Part shown: piece after piece, positions 38,089-46,739 of the stretch
Numbering within the stretch: position 1 is the first letter of the stretch
How the letters are laid out: every line of letters starts with the position of its first letter
DNA from: a virus
IMG/VR virus record: IMGVR_UViG_3300036800_000220
Coordinates: 1 to 49,964 of that record
DNA length: 49,964 nucleotides
Direction: 5' to 3' (one strand)
Program-made: the position numbers and the translations under genes
Notes under the pieces: model-generated
Database searches by the model: none
Told to the model about the DNA's origin: nothing
What the model saw: only the letters and a program-made list of their open reading frames with translations

Positions 38089-38441
38089 GGCGGCGCTCCC
38101 TGGTAGCCGTAGACCGTCAGCCATCCGGACCAGAGCACCGTCGGCTGACCGAACGTGCTCTCATCGACCACGGCGAACGGCATCTGTGTATTCAGTGGCA
38201 GCGAGGCGACGAGGGCCTGGTCGAGGGCGAAGAGCTGAGTGTAGCTGTCCGGGCCCTGGACACCGGCGATCGCCTGCACGCCGGAGATCTCGAAGGCGAG
38301 CTGCGCGCCCACCAGGCTGACCTGGGCGCCCTGGGCATCCTGGTATTTGTAGGCGATCGCGACGGCGGAGCGCCCGTGGATCGCGAGATTGCCGTTGGAC
38401 CCGTCGACGACGGCGCGCTGGGCGAGGGTGCGGAAGGCCAC
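38085..38441 (-). CDS. Hypothetical tail-region protein
   Basis: A 118-residue protein (FRTLAQRAVVDGSNGNLAIH, then YTQLFALDQALVASLPLNTQ and VLWSGWLTVYGYQG). Beta-rich with no recognised family. Its place right after the fibre gene suggests a fibre accessory, chaperone or adhesion tip. Confidence 0.5.
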   Translation of the reverse strand: MAFRTLAQRAVVDGSNGNLAIHGRSAVAIAYKYQDAQGAQVSLVGAQLAFEISGVQAIAGVQGPDSYTQLFALDQALVASLPLNTQMPFAVVDESTFGQPTVLWSGWLTVYGYQGAPP

Positions 38442-38444
38442 GGC

Positions 38445-39191
38445 TCAGCCGATCTTCTCGATGTAGACGTTGACGTAGACCTCGACCTCTCCGGAGCTGG
38501 CCGCCAGGCCGCCGTTGCAGGGCGCCGTGACCGCATAGCTTTCGATGTCGAAGGTCTTGGCCGCGCCGATCGCGAACAGGCCTTTGATAGAGCCGTTGGC
38601 GTTGCTGTTGCCGTTGGACTCGCTCTCCGACCCGACGATCATCGTCGCGCCATCAGTGAGGTCGCGCAGGCGATTGACGATCGCGCCGTTGCCGCCACCG
38701 GTCAGCTCGGAGGTCGTGATCACATCGACCTTGTAGGTCCCCGCCGGCAGGGCGAACTGGTTCCCCGCCAGCGACGCGCCCGTGATCGAGTTGAACACCA
38801 CCGTGTTCAGGCGTCTCTGCGTCCACTGACCTTGCGGTAACACCTCGCCCGAGCCGGTCCCGCTGCCGAGCTGATAGCGGACCCACAGGACCGGCGCCGC
38901 CACATAGGTCGGGGCGACCGGCGGGATCGCGGCGATCGCCGCCGCGATCAGATCGCGGATGGCAGCGAGCAGCTGCGCGCGGTCCGGATCGTTGACGGCC
39001 TGCGTGGCCGGCTTGGCCAGGGCAATCCCGGCCGCCACGATGACGTTCTCGAGCTCGCACTGGACGGTGTTGAGCCAGTCGGCGGTGACCACGGCGCCAG
39101 GGTTCGAGCCGTCCTGGAAAAACCCGGGCGCACCCGGGGCCGCGGGTGCCTGGATTGTGCCGGCGTTGTTCTGCTCATCGATGCGGTACAT
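38445..39191 (-). CDS. Tail fibre protein (Mu gpS-like)
   Basis: A 248-residue tail fibre. The N-terminus (MYRIDEQNNAGTIQAPA, then FFQDGSNPGAVVTADWLNTV) is the conserved baseplate-attachment region of Mu/P2-type fibres, including the ADWLNTVQ(C)ELENVI block. The C-terminal half is a beta-rich region with VYVNVYIEKIG at the end. Short for a fibre; host-binding functions may be shared with the spike and the following genes. Confidence 0.8.
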   Translation of the reverse strand: MYRIDEQNNAGTIQAPAAPGAPGFFQDGSNPGAVVTADWLNTVQCELENVIVAAGIALAKPATQAVNDPDRAQLLAAIRDLIAAAIAAIPPVAPTYVAAPVLWVRYQLGSGTGSGEVLPQGQWTQRRLNTVVFNSITGASLAGNQFALPAGTYKVDVITTSELTGGGNGAIVNRLRDLTDGATMIVGSESESNGNSNANGSIKGLFAIGAAKTFDIESYAVTAPCNGGLAASSGEVEVYVNVYIEKIG

Positions 39192-39194
39192 CGA

Positions 39195-39860
39195 TCAGTC
39201 CCCGTAGAGGAACGAGACGGTGGTTTGCGCTGGCTTGAGCTCGTTGATCACGCACTCGAGCACCGCCGAGCCGCCGCTCAGCAGCGGCTCGCCGGCGGTG
39301 GATTGGCCGGCGCGGAAGCGGATCGCCTGCACCTGGGGGCAGTTGACCTGCCAGTGGTGCGCCTGCGCGCCGCTGAACTCGGTGATGGTGATCGCGTAGC
39401 CGAGCGCCGCGGCCAACTGGACGAAGAAGGTGACCGATTGGCCGCCGCTGTTGATGAGCTTCGCCACGACCTGGCTCTGGCGCGCCTGCAGCGTCGGCGC
39501 AGGGCCAGCGCAAGGATCAGGCAGCCCAAGCGCGCCCTCCCATTCGGGCAGCATTTCCCCCGCCGTGGAGGGGAAGGCGCCGGAGATCAGGGCGCCCGCA
39601 GACTGGCCCAGCCGCGCAGGCGTCATCGCCAGGGCTGCGAGCACGAGCGCCTGCACGGCGCCCGGGCCGCGCGGCCAGACGCGCCCCCGCGGCATCAGCC
39701 CTTGAAGCGCGGCGAGATAGTCGGCAGGGCCGTAAGGGGGGGGGCTCGGTGGAACGATATTGGAGGGGTTGACGACCTTCGAGACCAGCAGGGCGTCCGT
39801 TTCGGTAACGCCCAGGTCCGAGCCGTCGCCGACCGCCAGGTCAACGTAGGCGTCCGTCAT
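39195..39860 (-). CDS. Baseplate wedge-type protein, DUF2313 (Mu gp48-like)
   Basis: A 221-residue protein of the DUF2313/YmfQ family (Mu gp48). DYLAALQGLMPRGRVWPRGP is a family hallmark, followed by LPEWEGALGLPDPCAGPAPT and LQARQSQVVAKLINSGGQS. In Mu it links baseplate and fibres. It lies between spike and fibre genes. Confidence 0.85.
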   Translation of the reverse strand: MTDAYVDLAVGDGSDLGVTETDALLVSKVVNPSNIVPPSPPPYGPADYLAALQGLMPRGRVWPRGPGAVQALVLAALAMTPARLGQSAGALISGAFPSTAGEMLPEWEGALGLPDPCAGPAPTLQARQSQVVAKLINSGGQSVTFFVQLAAALGYAITITEFSGAQAHHWQVNCPQVQAIRFRAGQSTAGEPLLSGGSAVLECVINELKPAQTTVSFLYGD

Positions 39861-39919
39861 GGCAACGTCCCCGCCCTAGCCATGGTCCAGCGGACCGCGC
39901 CGTTCGTGCTCTGGCCGCG

Positions 39920-42094
39920 TCAGACCAATTCGGTCAGCAGGCAGGTCGTCGAGAACACGCCGTTGGCAGTGATATTCGTTCCATCACTCTGCACGGCCTG
40001 GTTTGCGGTGATGTAGTTCGGGTCGATGTTCCCGGCCCGCACGACGACATGGAAGTTGGCCGCTCCGATCAGGTCGATGCCGATCGGGATCGTCAACGAG
40101 GGGTTCGAGCTGTGGATGTCGCAGTCGATGACGCCACGGTCGAGGGCGGTGATCTGAACCGCCGCCGTCGCCGGCGCTTGTTGGGCGACGTTGACGATGT
40201 CCTCGCAGCGCACGTTGAAGGACTGGTTGATGATGATCGGATCGTGCTGATCGGTGTAGATGTTCCCCCGCGCCGTGACGCCGGACGATGTGTCGATGCG
40301 AAGCCCCGTCGCCGAGTTCCCCGGGGACGCGATGATCTGGCAGCCCTGAATGTTGACCGACCCGTGGACCTGATAGATCTCGATCCCGATAGAGTTGGGC
40401 CCGGTCGCACTGGTCGGCCCGCTGTAACAGTTCTGGATCTGCACGGCCGTCTCGGGGCCGCCATCCTGGATCCGGATCCCCGCATAGCGCGGCGAGTCGA
40501 GCACGCAGCCCGAGATGATCAGGTCTTCGGTCTGGAAGTCCTCGCCGGTCGTGGTGCGCCCGGCTGCATCGATGCCATAGCCGGTGAGGCCGGTCTCGAA
40601 CTGGGTGATGTAGGTGTCCGTCCACCCGTCGTAGATCTGCAGTCCGGCGCTGTAGGTATATCCTGGGGCTCCGCCGATGGTGAAGTTGGAGAACGCCCGG
40701 CACAGGTTCATGTACGCCGAGGCGTTGCCGGAGTTGGCGCCCAAGGGCCCTGAGTTGTCCTGAAAGAACCCATTCCAGAAATCGTTAGCGCTATTCTGGC
40801 CTGCCGTGTACCGCAGCGCTGAGCAGTGCTCCATGTAGCTCTCGACGGTCCCGTAGCGGTAGAAACCGACCGAATGCTCAATACACATGACATTGCGCAG
40901 TTCGCAGACGTCGACCCAGCATAGGACGACGCCGCATGGCGGCGGCGGCGAGCTGAACAGGGAAAAGGCGCCCGGCGTAGGCGGGTTGTCGATCGCTGCA
41001 GCTCCCGTCACGCCGAGCGGAACGGCGGCGGTCGCGCGCACGACCGTAAAGTCTTCGAGCGTGACGTTCTGAACGAACGGGCCGGTCGGCTGAGCCGGTT
41101 GAAGCGTGCCCACCACGATCCCCATCGCCGAGGACGACGTGAGAACGATCTGGGTCGCGTTCGGATCGACCACACCAGTACCCGGGCCGCCAGCCGCGGA
41201 GGTGCAACACAACTGCGTTGGGCCAACGCCGCGCAGCGTGCGGCCGTCCTGCGTAATCGTGATCGGGCTGCCGACATAATATGCCCCGGCCTGCAGCTGG
41301 GTGATGGGGCAAGCGGCAATGCATGCGGTGATCGCCGCGGAGCAATCGATGGCGGGGTTGTTTACTGAGGCGCCCCACCACTCGGGGTAACCGGCGGCTC
41401 CGCTCCCGGAGAAGCCCGCGGCTCCTGTTCCAGAAAGGACGACCCTGCCCTGGCCAGCCAGGGCGTTCAGGAAGATGGAGCCCCGCGGAGCGCCCTCGGC
41501 CACGAAGAACGAGCTGCTGAGCGTAAACGTCACGCCAGTGGTGATCTGGAAGCCGCTGGGAGGGAGCAGCAGGAGCGTGTGGCTACCAAGCGTGGTGTTC
41601 GACTCGATGAGGAACCGGCCCCCCGCCAAGATCGCGGGACCGGTCAGCGCCGCTAGGATCGGCCCGTCGTCGCCGCCCGAGGGCGTGATGACCGGAAGCG
41701 CGCCCGCGGCGCCAAACAGGTTAGCGCGCAGCCAAGCCGCGATATCGTTCGGCGTGATGGTGATCGGCGCGCCGGAAGTCCTGGTCCCGAAGAGCGTCTC
41801 GCTGCCGGCGATCCCGCCGACATCCGCCTCGCCGCGCATGACCGTCTGAATGTAGGCGACCAGATTGGCGAGGCCGATATTGACGTTACCACCGCTCTGG
41901 ATGCCGAGCAGCGTTTCGGAGCCCCCCAGTGGCTCTGCGCTCGCGGCCACACGCAACACCGCTTCCACGAACGCTGCGAACTGCTGGGCGCTCGCGCGCT
42001 CGAGGACGGTGCCTCCGGCCTCGAGATCAGGAATCTGATCTGTCGCCGCAACGCCGCCGACTGGGGCGAGCTGGTCGAGAGTCTGGTCAGACAT
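39920..42094 (-). CDS. Tail spike with pectate-lyase-type beta-helix
   Basis: A 724-residue protein from the ATG at 42094. The N-terminal 140 residues (MSDQTLDQLAPVGGVAATDQ, ETLLGIQSGGNVNIGL) form an attachment domain with two short repeats of the G(S)ETL motif. From about 150 it reads as a right-handed beta-helix (SVNNPAIDCSAAITACIAAC, then GRTLRGVGPTQLCCTSAAGG and VHGSVNIQGCQIIASPGNS), as in spikes that bind or cut surface polysaccharides. It overlaps gp47 by 8 bp. It is the best candidate for the main receptor-binding or depolymerase spike. Confidence 0.75.
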   Translation of the reverse strand: MSDQTLDQLAPVGGVAATDQIPDLEAGGTVLERASAQQFAAFVEAVLRVAASAEPLGGSETLLGIQSGGNVNIGLANLVAYIQTVMRGEADVGGIAGSETLFGTRTSGAPITITPNDIAAWLRANLFGAAGALPVITPSGGDDGPILAALTGPAILAGGRFLIESNTTLGSHTLLLLPPSGFQITTGVTFTLSSSFFVAEGAPRGSIFLNALAGQGRVVLSGTGAAGFSGSGAAGYPEWWGASVNNPAIDCSAAITACIAACPITQLQAGAYYVGSPITITQDGRTLRGVGPTQLCCTSAAGGPGTGVVDPNATQIVLTSSSAMGIVVGTLQPAQPTGPFVQNVTLEDFTVVRATAAVPLGVTGAAAIDNPPTPGAFSLFSSPPPPCGVVLCWVDVCELRNVMCIEHSVGFYRYGTVESYMEHCSALRYTAGQNSANDFWNGFFQDNSGPLGANSGNASAYMNLCRAFSNFTIGGAPGYTYSAGLQIYDGWTDTYITQFETGLTGYGIDAAGRTTTGEDFQTEDLIISGCVLDSPRYAGIRIQDGGPETAVQIQNCYSGPTSATGPNSIGIEIYQVHGSVNIQGCQIIASPGNSATGLRIDTSSGVTARGNIYTDQHDPIIINQSFNVRCEDIVNVAQQAPATAAVQITALDRGVIDCDIHSSNPSLTIPIGIDLIGAANFHVVVRAGNIDPNYITANQAVQSDGTNITANGVFSTTCLLTELV

Positions 42095-43271
42095 ACGTGA
42101 TGGCCCCGGGGACGGCGAGGTAGCCGGCGTTACTGGTGATGTTGCCCGTCGGGCCCGGCGTGATCGCGCCGTTCGAGGCCGCCTCCGCGGTGAGGACAAA
42201 CCCCGCGGTTCCCGCTATGGCCGCGACCGCGCTCTCGATCGCGGAAAGCTGGACCGGCGGGTAGGCCGCGCCGCTCGGCAAGATCGCGCCGCCAACCGCG
42301 GCCTGCGCCAGAAACACCTGAGCGATGGCTGCGGCGATCGCCGACTTGGTGGCCGCGCTGGCCGTCGCGATTCCCTCGATGGTGAAGGTGACGGTGTTCG
42401 CGCCGGGGGCGTAGGCGTAGACGAGCGCGGTCACCGGCCGTTTGGGATAGATCGCATCGGCGACGGCGAGCTGGTCGCCGGTCGCCGGAGCGGCGCGCGA
42501 TTCGTACACGGAGACGCCGTTCGCCCCCTGCGGGAAGCCGCCGGCGCCGGCTTCCGCCTCGTCCATCATGAAGAAGACCTGGACGGTGCCGGCGCCGAGG
42601 CCCGAGCCGACGACCCAGACCCGGGTGACTCCGGGGACAGCCAACGCCCAGTTCTGATAATCGGCCTGGTCGCCGCCCTGGGGAGGCGCGGCGTAGGCGG
42701 CGAGCATCTCGCTGCGCAGCGAGTCGTTGCTCTGCGTCGGCGCGCCGCCGGTGACGGCGGTGGTCGCCGTCCCCTCCGAGCCGACGCCGGCGACGGCGGA
42801 TCCGAGTGTGAGCAGTACGCCGCTGGGCGAATTGCCGGGGGAGCCGTCCTCGCCCGGCTCGAGCTGCGCGGCGAACGCGACGGTGACCGAATTGCCGACC
42901 GGGACCGCCTCGCCGGTGGTCACGTACTGATAGCCGTCGCCGCGCACGACGATTGTGCCGGCGGGGACGGCTCCCGCGCCGGCGGCCGCCGGGAAGACGC
43001 CCTCGCCGGACGCCGCCTGCGACGGCTGGCGGAAGACCTGGCGCAAGGCCGCCCAAGCCTCGAGGTACTCGCCCGTCGCGGTGAAGGGGTTCGACTGGAC
43101 CGCGATCCAGTCGAGGTAGCCGTAGAGGCCGTTCACGAGCCCGGCGAGGACAGCGCCCAGGACCCCTAGATTGCTGAACCTCAGCAGGCCGTCGGCGCCG
43201 GGCAGCCCGGCGGTGATGTCCGCGGCGGCCTGCTGGCGCAGCTGGGTGATCGGGGGGCGCGAGTACGGGAT
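42087..43271 (-). CDS. Baseplate protein J (Mu gp47-like), apparent ATC start
   Basis: A 394-residue baseplate protein. The family's opening M-P-Y-x-R-P is matched by I-P-Y-S-R-P, read from an ATC at 43271-43269 with a near-perfect ribosome site (GGGGAGG, 5-base spacer). Following segments ITQLRQQAAADITAGLPGAD, LLRFSNLGVLGAVLAGL and YGYLDWIAVQSNPFTATGEY are typical of the family. The first in-frame canonical start (GTG at 43136) would remove 45 conserved residues. The conserved C-terminal baseplate region is intact. Confidence 0.85.
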   Translation of the reverse strand: MPYSRPPITQLRQQAAADITAGLPGADGLLRFSNLGVLGAVLAGLVNGLYGYLDWIAVQSNPFTATGEYLEAWAALRQVFRQPSQAASGEGVFPAAAGAGAVPAGTIVVRGDGYQYVTTGEAVPVGNSVTVAFAAQLEPGEDGSPGNSPSGVLLTLGSAVAGVGSEGTATTAVTGGAPTQSNDSLRSEMLAAYAAPPQGGDQADYQNWALAVPGVTRVWVVGSGLGAGTVQVFFMMDEAEAGAGGFPQGANGVSVYESRAAPATGDQLAVADAIYPKRPVTALVYAYAPGANTVTFTIEGIATASAATKSAIAAAIAQVFLAQAAVGGAILPSGAAYPPVQLSAIESAVAAIAGTAGFVLTAEAASNGAITPGPTGNITSNAGYLAVPGAITYV

Positions 43272-43272
43272 C

Positions 43273-43722
43273 TCAGCCTCCCCAGGCCGACTGGAACTGT
43301 GTGGTGTGGACGGAGCCGTCCTGGCGGTAGAGGTCGATGACCGCGGCGAACTGGCCCCGCGTCGGGTACCAGACGCGGACGCTGACCGACGCGATGACGC
43401 CGTCGCCGACCATCCAGGCGAGACACTCCTGCAGCGCGTCCTTGGCCGCCTGCAGGGCGTCGCTCGTCTGCTTGGCGCGCGAGATGACGATCCAGAGCCG
43501 CGAGCCGATGGGATAGGTCTGGCCGGCGTCGCCCCACCATCCGCGCGGATCCGGCGGCTGGCCGGCGACCGCGTCAGGAATGACGTCGTCGGGCCGGGCG
43601 GTCTGGTCGCTGAAGGCGCTGATCAGGACCGCGGTGGTCAGATCATCGCCAGACTCGAGCGCCGCGGCCAGCTGCACCCAGTCGCCATAGGTGATCGACC
43701 ACACGGTCGCGATGTCGGCCAT
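43273..43722 (-). CDS. Mu gp46-like baseplate protein
   Basis: A 149-residue protein of the phage GP46 family. Markers are DWVQLAAALESGDDLTTAVL, DPRGWWGDAGQTYPIGSRLW and a C-terminal VRVWYPTRGQFAAVIDLYRQ. It is equivalent in place to gpW/gp25-type wedge components. It lies between gp45 and gp47, as in Mu. Confidence 0.88.
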   Translation of the reverse strand: MADIATVWSITYGDWVQLAAALESGDDLTTAVLISAFSDQTARPDDVIPDAVAGQPPDPRGWWGDAGQTYPIGSRLWIVISRAKQTSDALQAAKDALQECLAWMVGDGVIASVSVRVWYPTRGQFAAVIDLYRQDGSVHTTQFQSAWGG

Positions 43723-43747
43723 GCGGTGACCTGAATTGAGGGCGCGA

Positions 43748-44308
43748 TCAGGCGGCGGTGACGACGGTCGAGCCGCTCGTGATTTCCGAGCCGCTCACGC
43801 TGTCGCCGACCCTGGCGACCGGCTTGGCGCCCGACCCGGACCCGAGCTGGATCGCCGGCGCCTCGACAATCACCTTCGTCGAATGCTTCACCGTGATCTG
43901 GCCCTCGGCCATGACCACCTGGTTGTCCCACTGGTCGGTGAGCGTGATCCCCTCGGCGCTGAGGAGGACCTTCTGGCCGCGCACATCGTACTGGACGCTG
44001 TCGCCCTGGGAGAGGCCTGTGGGCCGGGTAGGCTGGTGGTTGGTGCCAATCCCCACGGCGTTGGCGAAATCGCCGCCCACGGCCAGCAGGATAATGTCTG
44101 CGTCGGCGGGCGGGCTCGAGGAGAACCCGTAGACGTAGACCATGCGGATCTTGTCGCGGATGCCGAGCGATTTGCCGTCGGTACCGACCGGGCCGAAATC
44201 CCCCTGCAGGAGCTGCACCGGCCCGCTGTCGTCGACGAGCTTCACCTTCCCGCGCCGCACCAGCATCGAGATCCGGCGCATGGCGCGCACCAGGTCCGCG
44301 GGCGTCAT
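43748..44308 (-). CDS. Baseplate spike protein (Mu gp45-like)
   Basis: A 186-residue protein of the Mu gp45 family, which forms the trimeric membrane-piercing spike at the tail tip. It has SMLVRRGKVKLVDDSGPVQL early, an OB-like region, and a C-terminal triple beta-helix type segment (VKHSTKVIVEAPAIQLGSGS). Length is close to Mu gp45 (197). Its ATG overlaps the hub gene stop by 4 bp. Confidence 0.88.
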   Translation of the reverse strand: MTPADLVRAMRRISMLVRRGKVKLVDDSGPVQLLQGDFGPVGTDGKSLGIRDKIRMVYVYGFSSSPPADADIILLAVGGDFANAVGIGTNHQPTRPTGLSQGDSVQYDVRGQKVLLSAEGITLTDQWDNQVVMAEGQITVKHSTKVIVEAPAIQLGSGSGAKPVARVGDSVSGSEITSGSTVVTAA

Positions 44309-45372
44309 CCGGCCGCCGTCCCCGGCTTGACGTCGTTGAGCGTCGGCAGAAGCAGGATCGGCTCAGGCTGGAAGGCCGACGGATCCATCAGGGTGAGCTC
44401 GCAGGTGGTCCCGGCCGCGCCGCGACGATAGGTGACCTCGCCGATCGTCCATGTGACCCCGGTCAACTTCAGCCCGGGCAGGTCGATCGGCGCCTGGGTA
44501 TTGGGCGTCCACAATGTCCCTGCGCTATCGCGCCAGGAGTCGGTGGTGATGGTCGCCTGCAGGCCGCGGCCGGATCGGCGCGCGACCTCCCAGGTGGCCC
44601 GCTTCTGGGCGATGTCGATGCCGCCGCCGCCCGCTTCGGCGATGATGTAGAGCTTGCGATGGCGCGGCACGTTCGGATCGGGCGCGGAGCTGCAGAGGTT
44701 GCCGCCCTGGCCGGTATCACCCAGCACGTCCATCGACAGCAGGAAGGCGTCGACCTCGCTGTAGCGCTGGTCCATCGCCGCCATGACATGAGCCGCCTGG
44801 ACGTTGACGCCCTCCTGAAAACCGCAGGCTGCCTGGTCGCTCGAGGTGTTGGCGAGCACCAGGTTGCCGTCGACGTCCTCGTAGGGGAGCAGCCCCGCCG
44901 AGCGGCAGATCCGCTCGATGATGTCGTACGCCGTCTCGCCCAGGGTCAGGTTGAATTGCGGGATCTGCGCGCCGGCGCCGCCGGACGCCGAGACGCTGAT
45001 CCCATAGGGCTGGGCGAGCGCCTGGGCGATGGCGAGCAGCTGGCCGCTGATCTGGCCGGTCGGGTACTCGGCCGAGCAGTCGACCAGGTCCTGTGTCTTG
45101 CCACGTCCGGAGATCGAGACGGTGTGGTCTGTGGCGCTATAGCCTCGCGTGTAGCGGTCGAGATAGCCGGTGACGACGGCGTCCGGACCGATCTGCACGA
45201 CGCAGGCCTGCCCGGCCTGGACGAGCAGCTCGCTGGCCTCGCCGGGAAATCGCTCGGTGAAGGCGATCTCGAAGTCGTTGGGGCAGGCCTCGATCCGGCG
45301 CGTCACGCGCACGTCGGTCCAGCCGGAGATCTGCGAATCTCCGACCACCAGGGTCAGCTCGTCGGAGGCCAT
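44305..45372 (-). CDS. Baseplate hub protein gpP (Mu gp44-like)
   Basis: A 355-residue hub protein. Family features: LVVGDSQISGWTDVRVTRRI at the start, NDFEIAFTERFPG, the GYLDRYTRGYSATDHTVSIS block, then TLGETAYDIIERICRSAGLL and DIAQKRATWEVARRSGRGL. This protein forms the trimeric collar that links tube and spike. It overlaps gpN by 1 bp and gp45 by 4 bp. Confidence 0.88.
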   Translation of the reverse strand: MASDELTLVVGDSQISGWTDVRVTRRIEACPNDFEIAFTERFPGEASELLVQAGQACVVQIGPDAVVTGYLDRYTRGYSATDHTVSISGRGKTQDLVDCSAEYPTGQISGQLLAIAQALAQPYGISVSASGGAGAQIPQFNLTLGETAYDIIERICRSAGLLPYEDVDGNLVLANTSSDQAACGFQEGVNVQAAHVMAAMDQRYSEVDAFLLSMDVLGDTGQGGNLCSSAPDPNVPRHRKLYIIAEAGGGGIDIAQKRATWEVARRSGRGLQATITTDSWRDSAGTLWTPNTQAPIDLPGLKLTGVTWTIGEVTYRRGAAGTTCELTLMDPSAFQPEPILLLPTLNDVKPGTAAG

Positions 45373-46739
45373 CAGCTCGCCAGGACCTGCAGGACGCTTG
45401 GCATGAAGAGCGGGTTAGGCGGGTTCGCCTCGCCGGCCAGCTGGTCGGATCGCGTGGAGTCCCGATAGAGCCGCTGGGCGACGGCCAGCGCCGGCAGCGA
45501 TGCGCCCAGCGCGAAGGTCGCGACGCTCGGCAGGGCGGCGCCGCGCGCCGTGAGATCCTGGATCACCGCGGTGCGCAGCGCGATCAGCGCCGCATAGCTG
45601 GCGTCGTCTCCGGTGTCCCCGGCAATGGTGATCTGGGCGTCGAGCAGGCAGCAGACCCGCGTGCGGACCGCCGCCGCGTCGTTGTAGGACGTCGGCTGGT
45701 AGCTTTCCGCCGCTTCGGCGAGGGCGACCACCGCCAGCCGCTGGTGCAGCTGGTCGACCGCCTGGGTCACCGCGTCGGCGCCGCCGCTGGCGTAGGTCGC
45801 GAGCTGCTCCAGGAGCCGCAGGGCGTCCGCCGGGTTGGCGACCACCGCGGCGAGCGCGCCCAGGCACGCCTGGCCGGCGCCGGCCAGGTCGGTGGGCTCA
45901 GACCCGGGGAGGCCCAGGCTTGCGGCCATGCCGGTCTCGATACCGGCGCAGGCGCTGATCGCCGCCCGGTCCGAGGCCTGGGCCTGGACGAGCTGCTCGA
46001 TCGTCGTTCCCGCCGGCAGGATGATCGCCGGCGCCCCGCCAAGTCCGGCGTTCGCGCCGTTGAAAAAGCGCCCGTACTCGCCGGTCAGCTCCGAGCCGAG
46101 GTTCAGCAGGCTCGTCGCATCGCCGCCCAGCGAGACGATCTGGCCCGTCCAGGCCGTGACCGCCGCCACGATGGCGGTGATGGAGGCGCCGCCCAGCGGC
46201 AGCAGCGGCGTGATCAGCGAGGAGAAGCTCGAGGCTACAGCGCTTTTCGCCGCGGTCGCGGCCGACCGGACCGCCGAGCCGGTGCTCTGCAGATTGTTCG
46301 GAAAGACGGCGTTGCCGCCTTCCACGAACGAGAAGGAGATCTGCAGATAGCCGTCGACGTCGAGTTCCGAGGCCGGCTCGAAGCTGTCGCAGGCGACCTG
46401 CAGCGTCCCCAGGTAGGGATGGACGAGCGTGCCCAGGCCCTCGGTCTCGGCTGCGACGATCATCGCCGAGAGCTGATGAAAGACGTCGCCGCCGCCATAG
46501 ACCGCGCTGTTGGCGATCAGGAAGCCGGTGATCGCCAGGCGCCTCGCCTTGCGTCCCAGATCCTCGGGCCAGGGCACGTCCCGGTAGGGATACTCGTGGA
46601 CCGCCAGACGACGGCCGAACTTGGGGTTGTCGCCCGTGACTCCGAACGGAGCGCCGCGGAACGAGGCTTTCTGCAGGCCGACGGCCTGAAGCGGCTTGGC
46701 CGTGACGACGATCTCACCGGCCGTAGAGGTGTCGCTCAT
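45372..46739 (-). CDS. Mu gpN-like protein (DNA circularisation N-terminal domain)
   Basis: A 455-residue protein of the Mu gpN / DNA_circ_N family. The conserved block is KASFRGAPFGVTGDNPKFGR, then HEYPYRDVPWPEDLGRKARR and the LVHPYLGTLQVACDSFEPAS segment. Despite the family name, in Mu it is a tail/baseplate protein. A long alanine-rich helical C-terminal part follows residue 180. Confidence 0.88.
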   Translation of the reverse strand: MSDTSTAGEIVVTAKPLQAVGLQKASFRGAPFGVTGDNPKFGRRLAVHEYPYRDVPWPEDLGRKARRLAITGFLIANSAVYGGGDVFHQLSAMIVAAETEGLGTLVHPYLGTLQVACDSFEPASELDVDGYLQISFSFVEGGNAVFPNNLQSTGSAVRSAATAAKSAVASSFSSLITPLLPLGGASITAIVAAVTAWTGQIVSLGGDATSLLNLGSELTGEYGRFFNGANAGLGGAPAIILPAGTTIEQLVQAQASDRAAISACAGIETGMAASLGLPGSEPTDLAGAGQACLGALAAVVANPADALRLLEQLATYASGGADAVTQAVDQLHQRLAVVALAEAAESYQPTSYNDAAAVRTRVCCLLDAQITIAGDTGDDASYAALIALRTAVIQDLTARGAALPSVATFALGASLPALAVAQRLYRDSTRSDQLAGEANPPNPLFMPSVLQVLAS

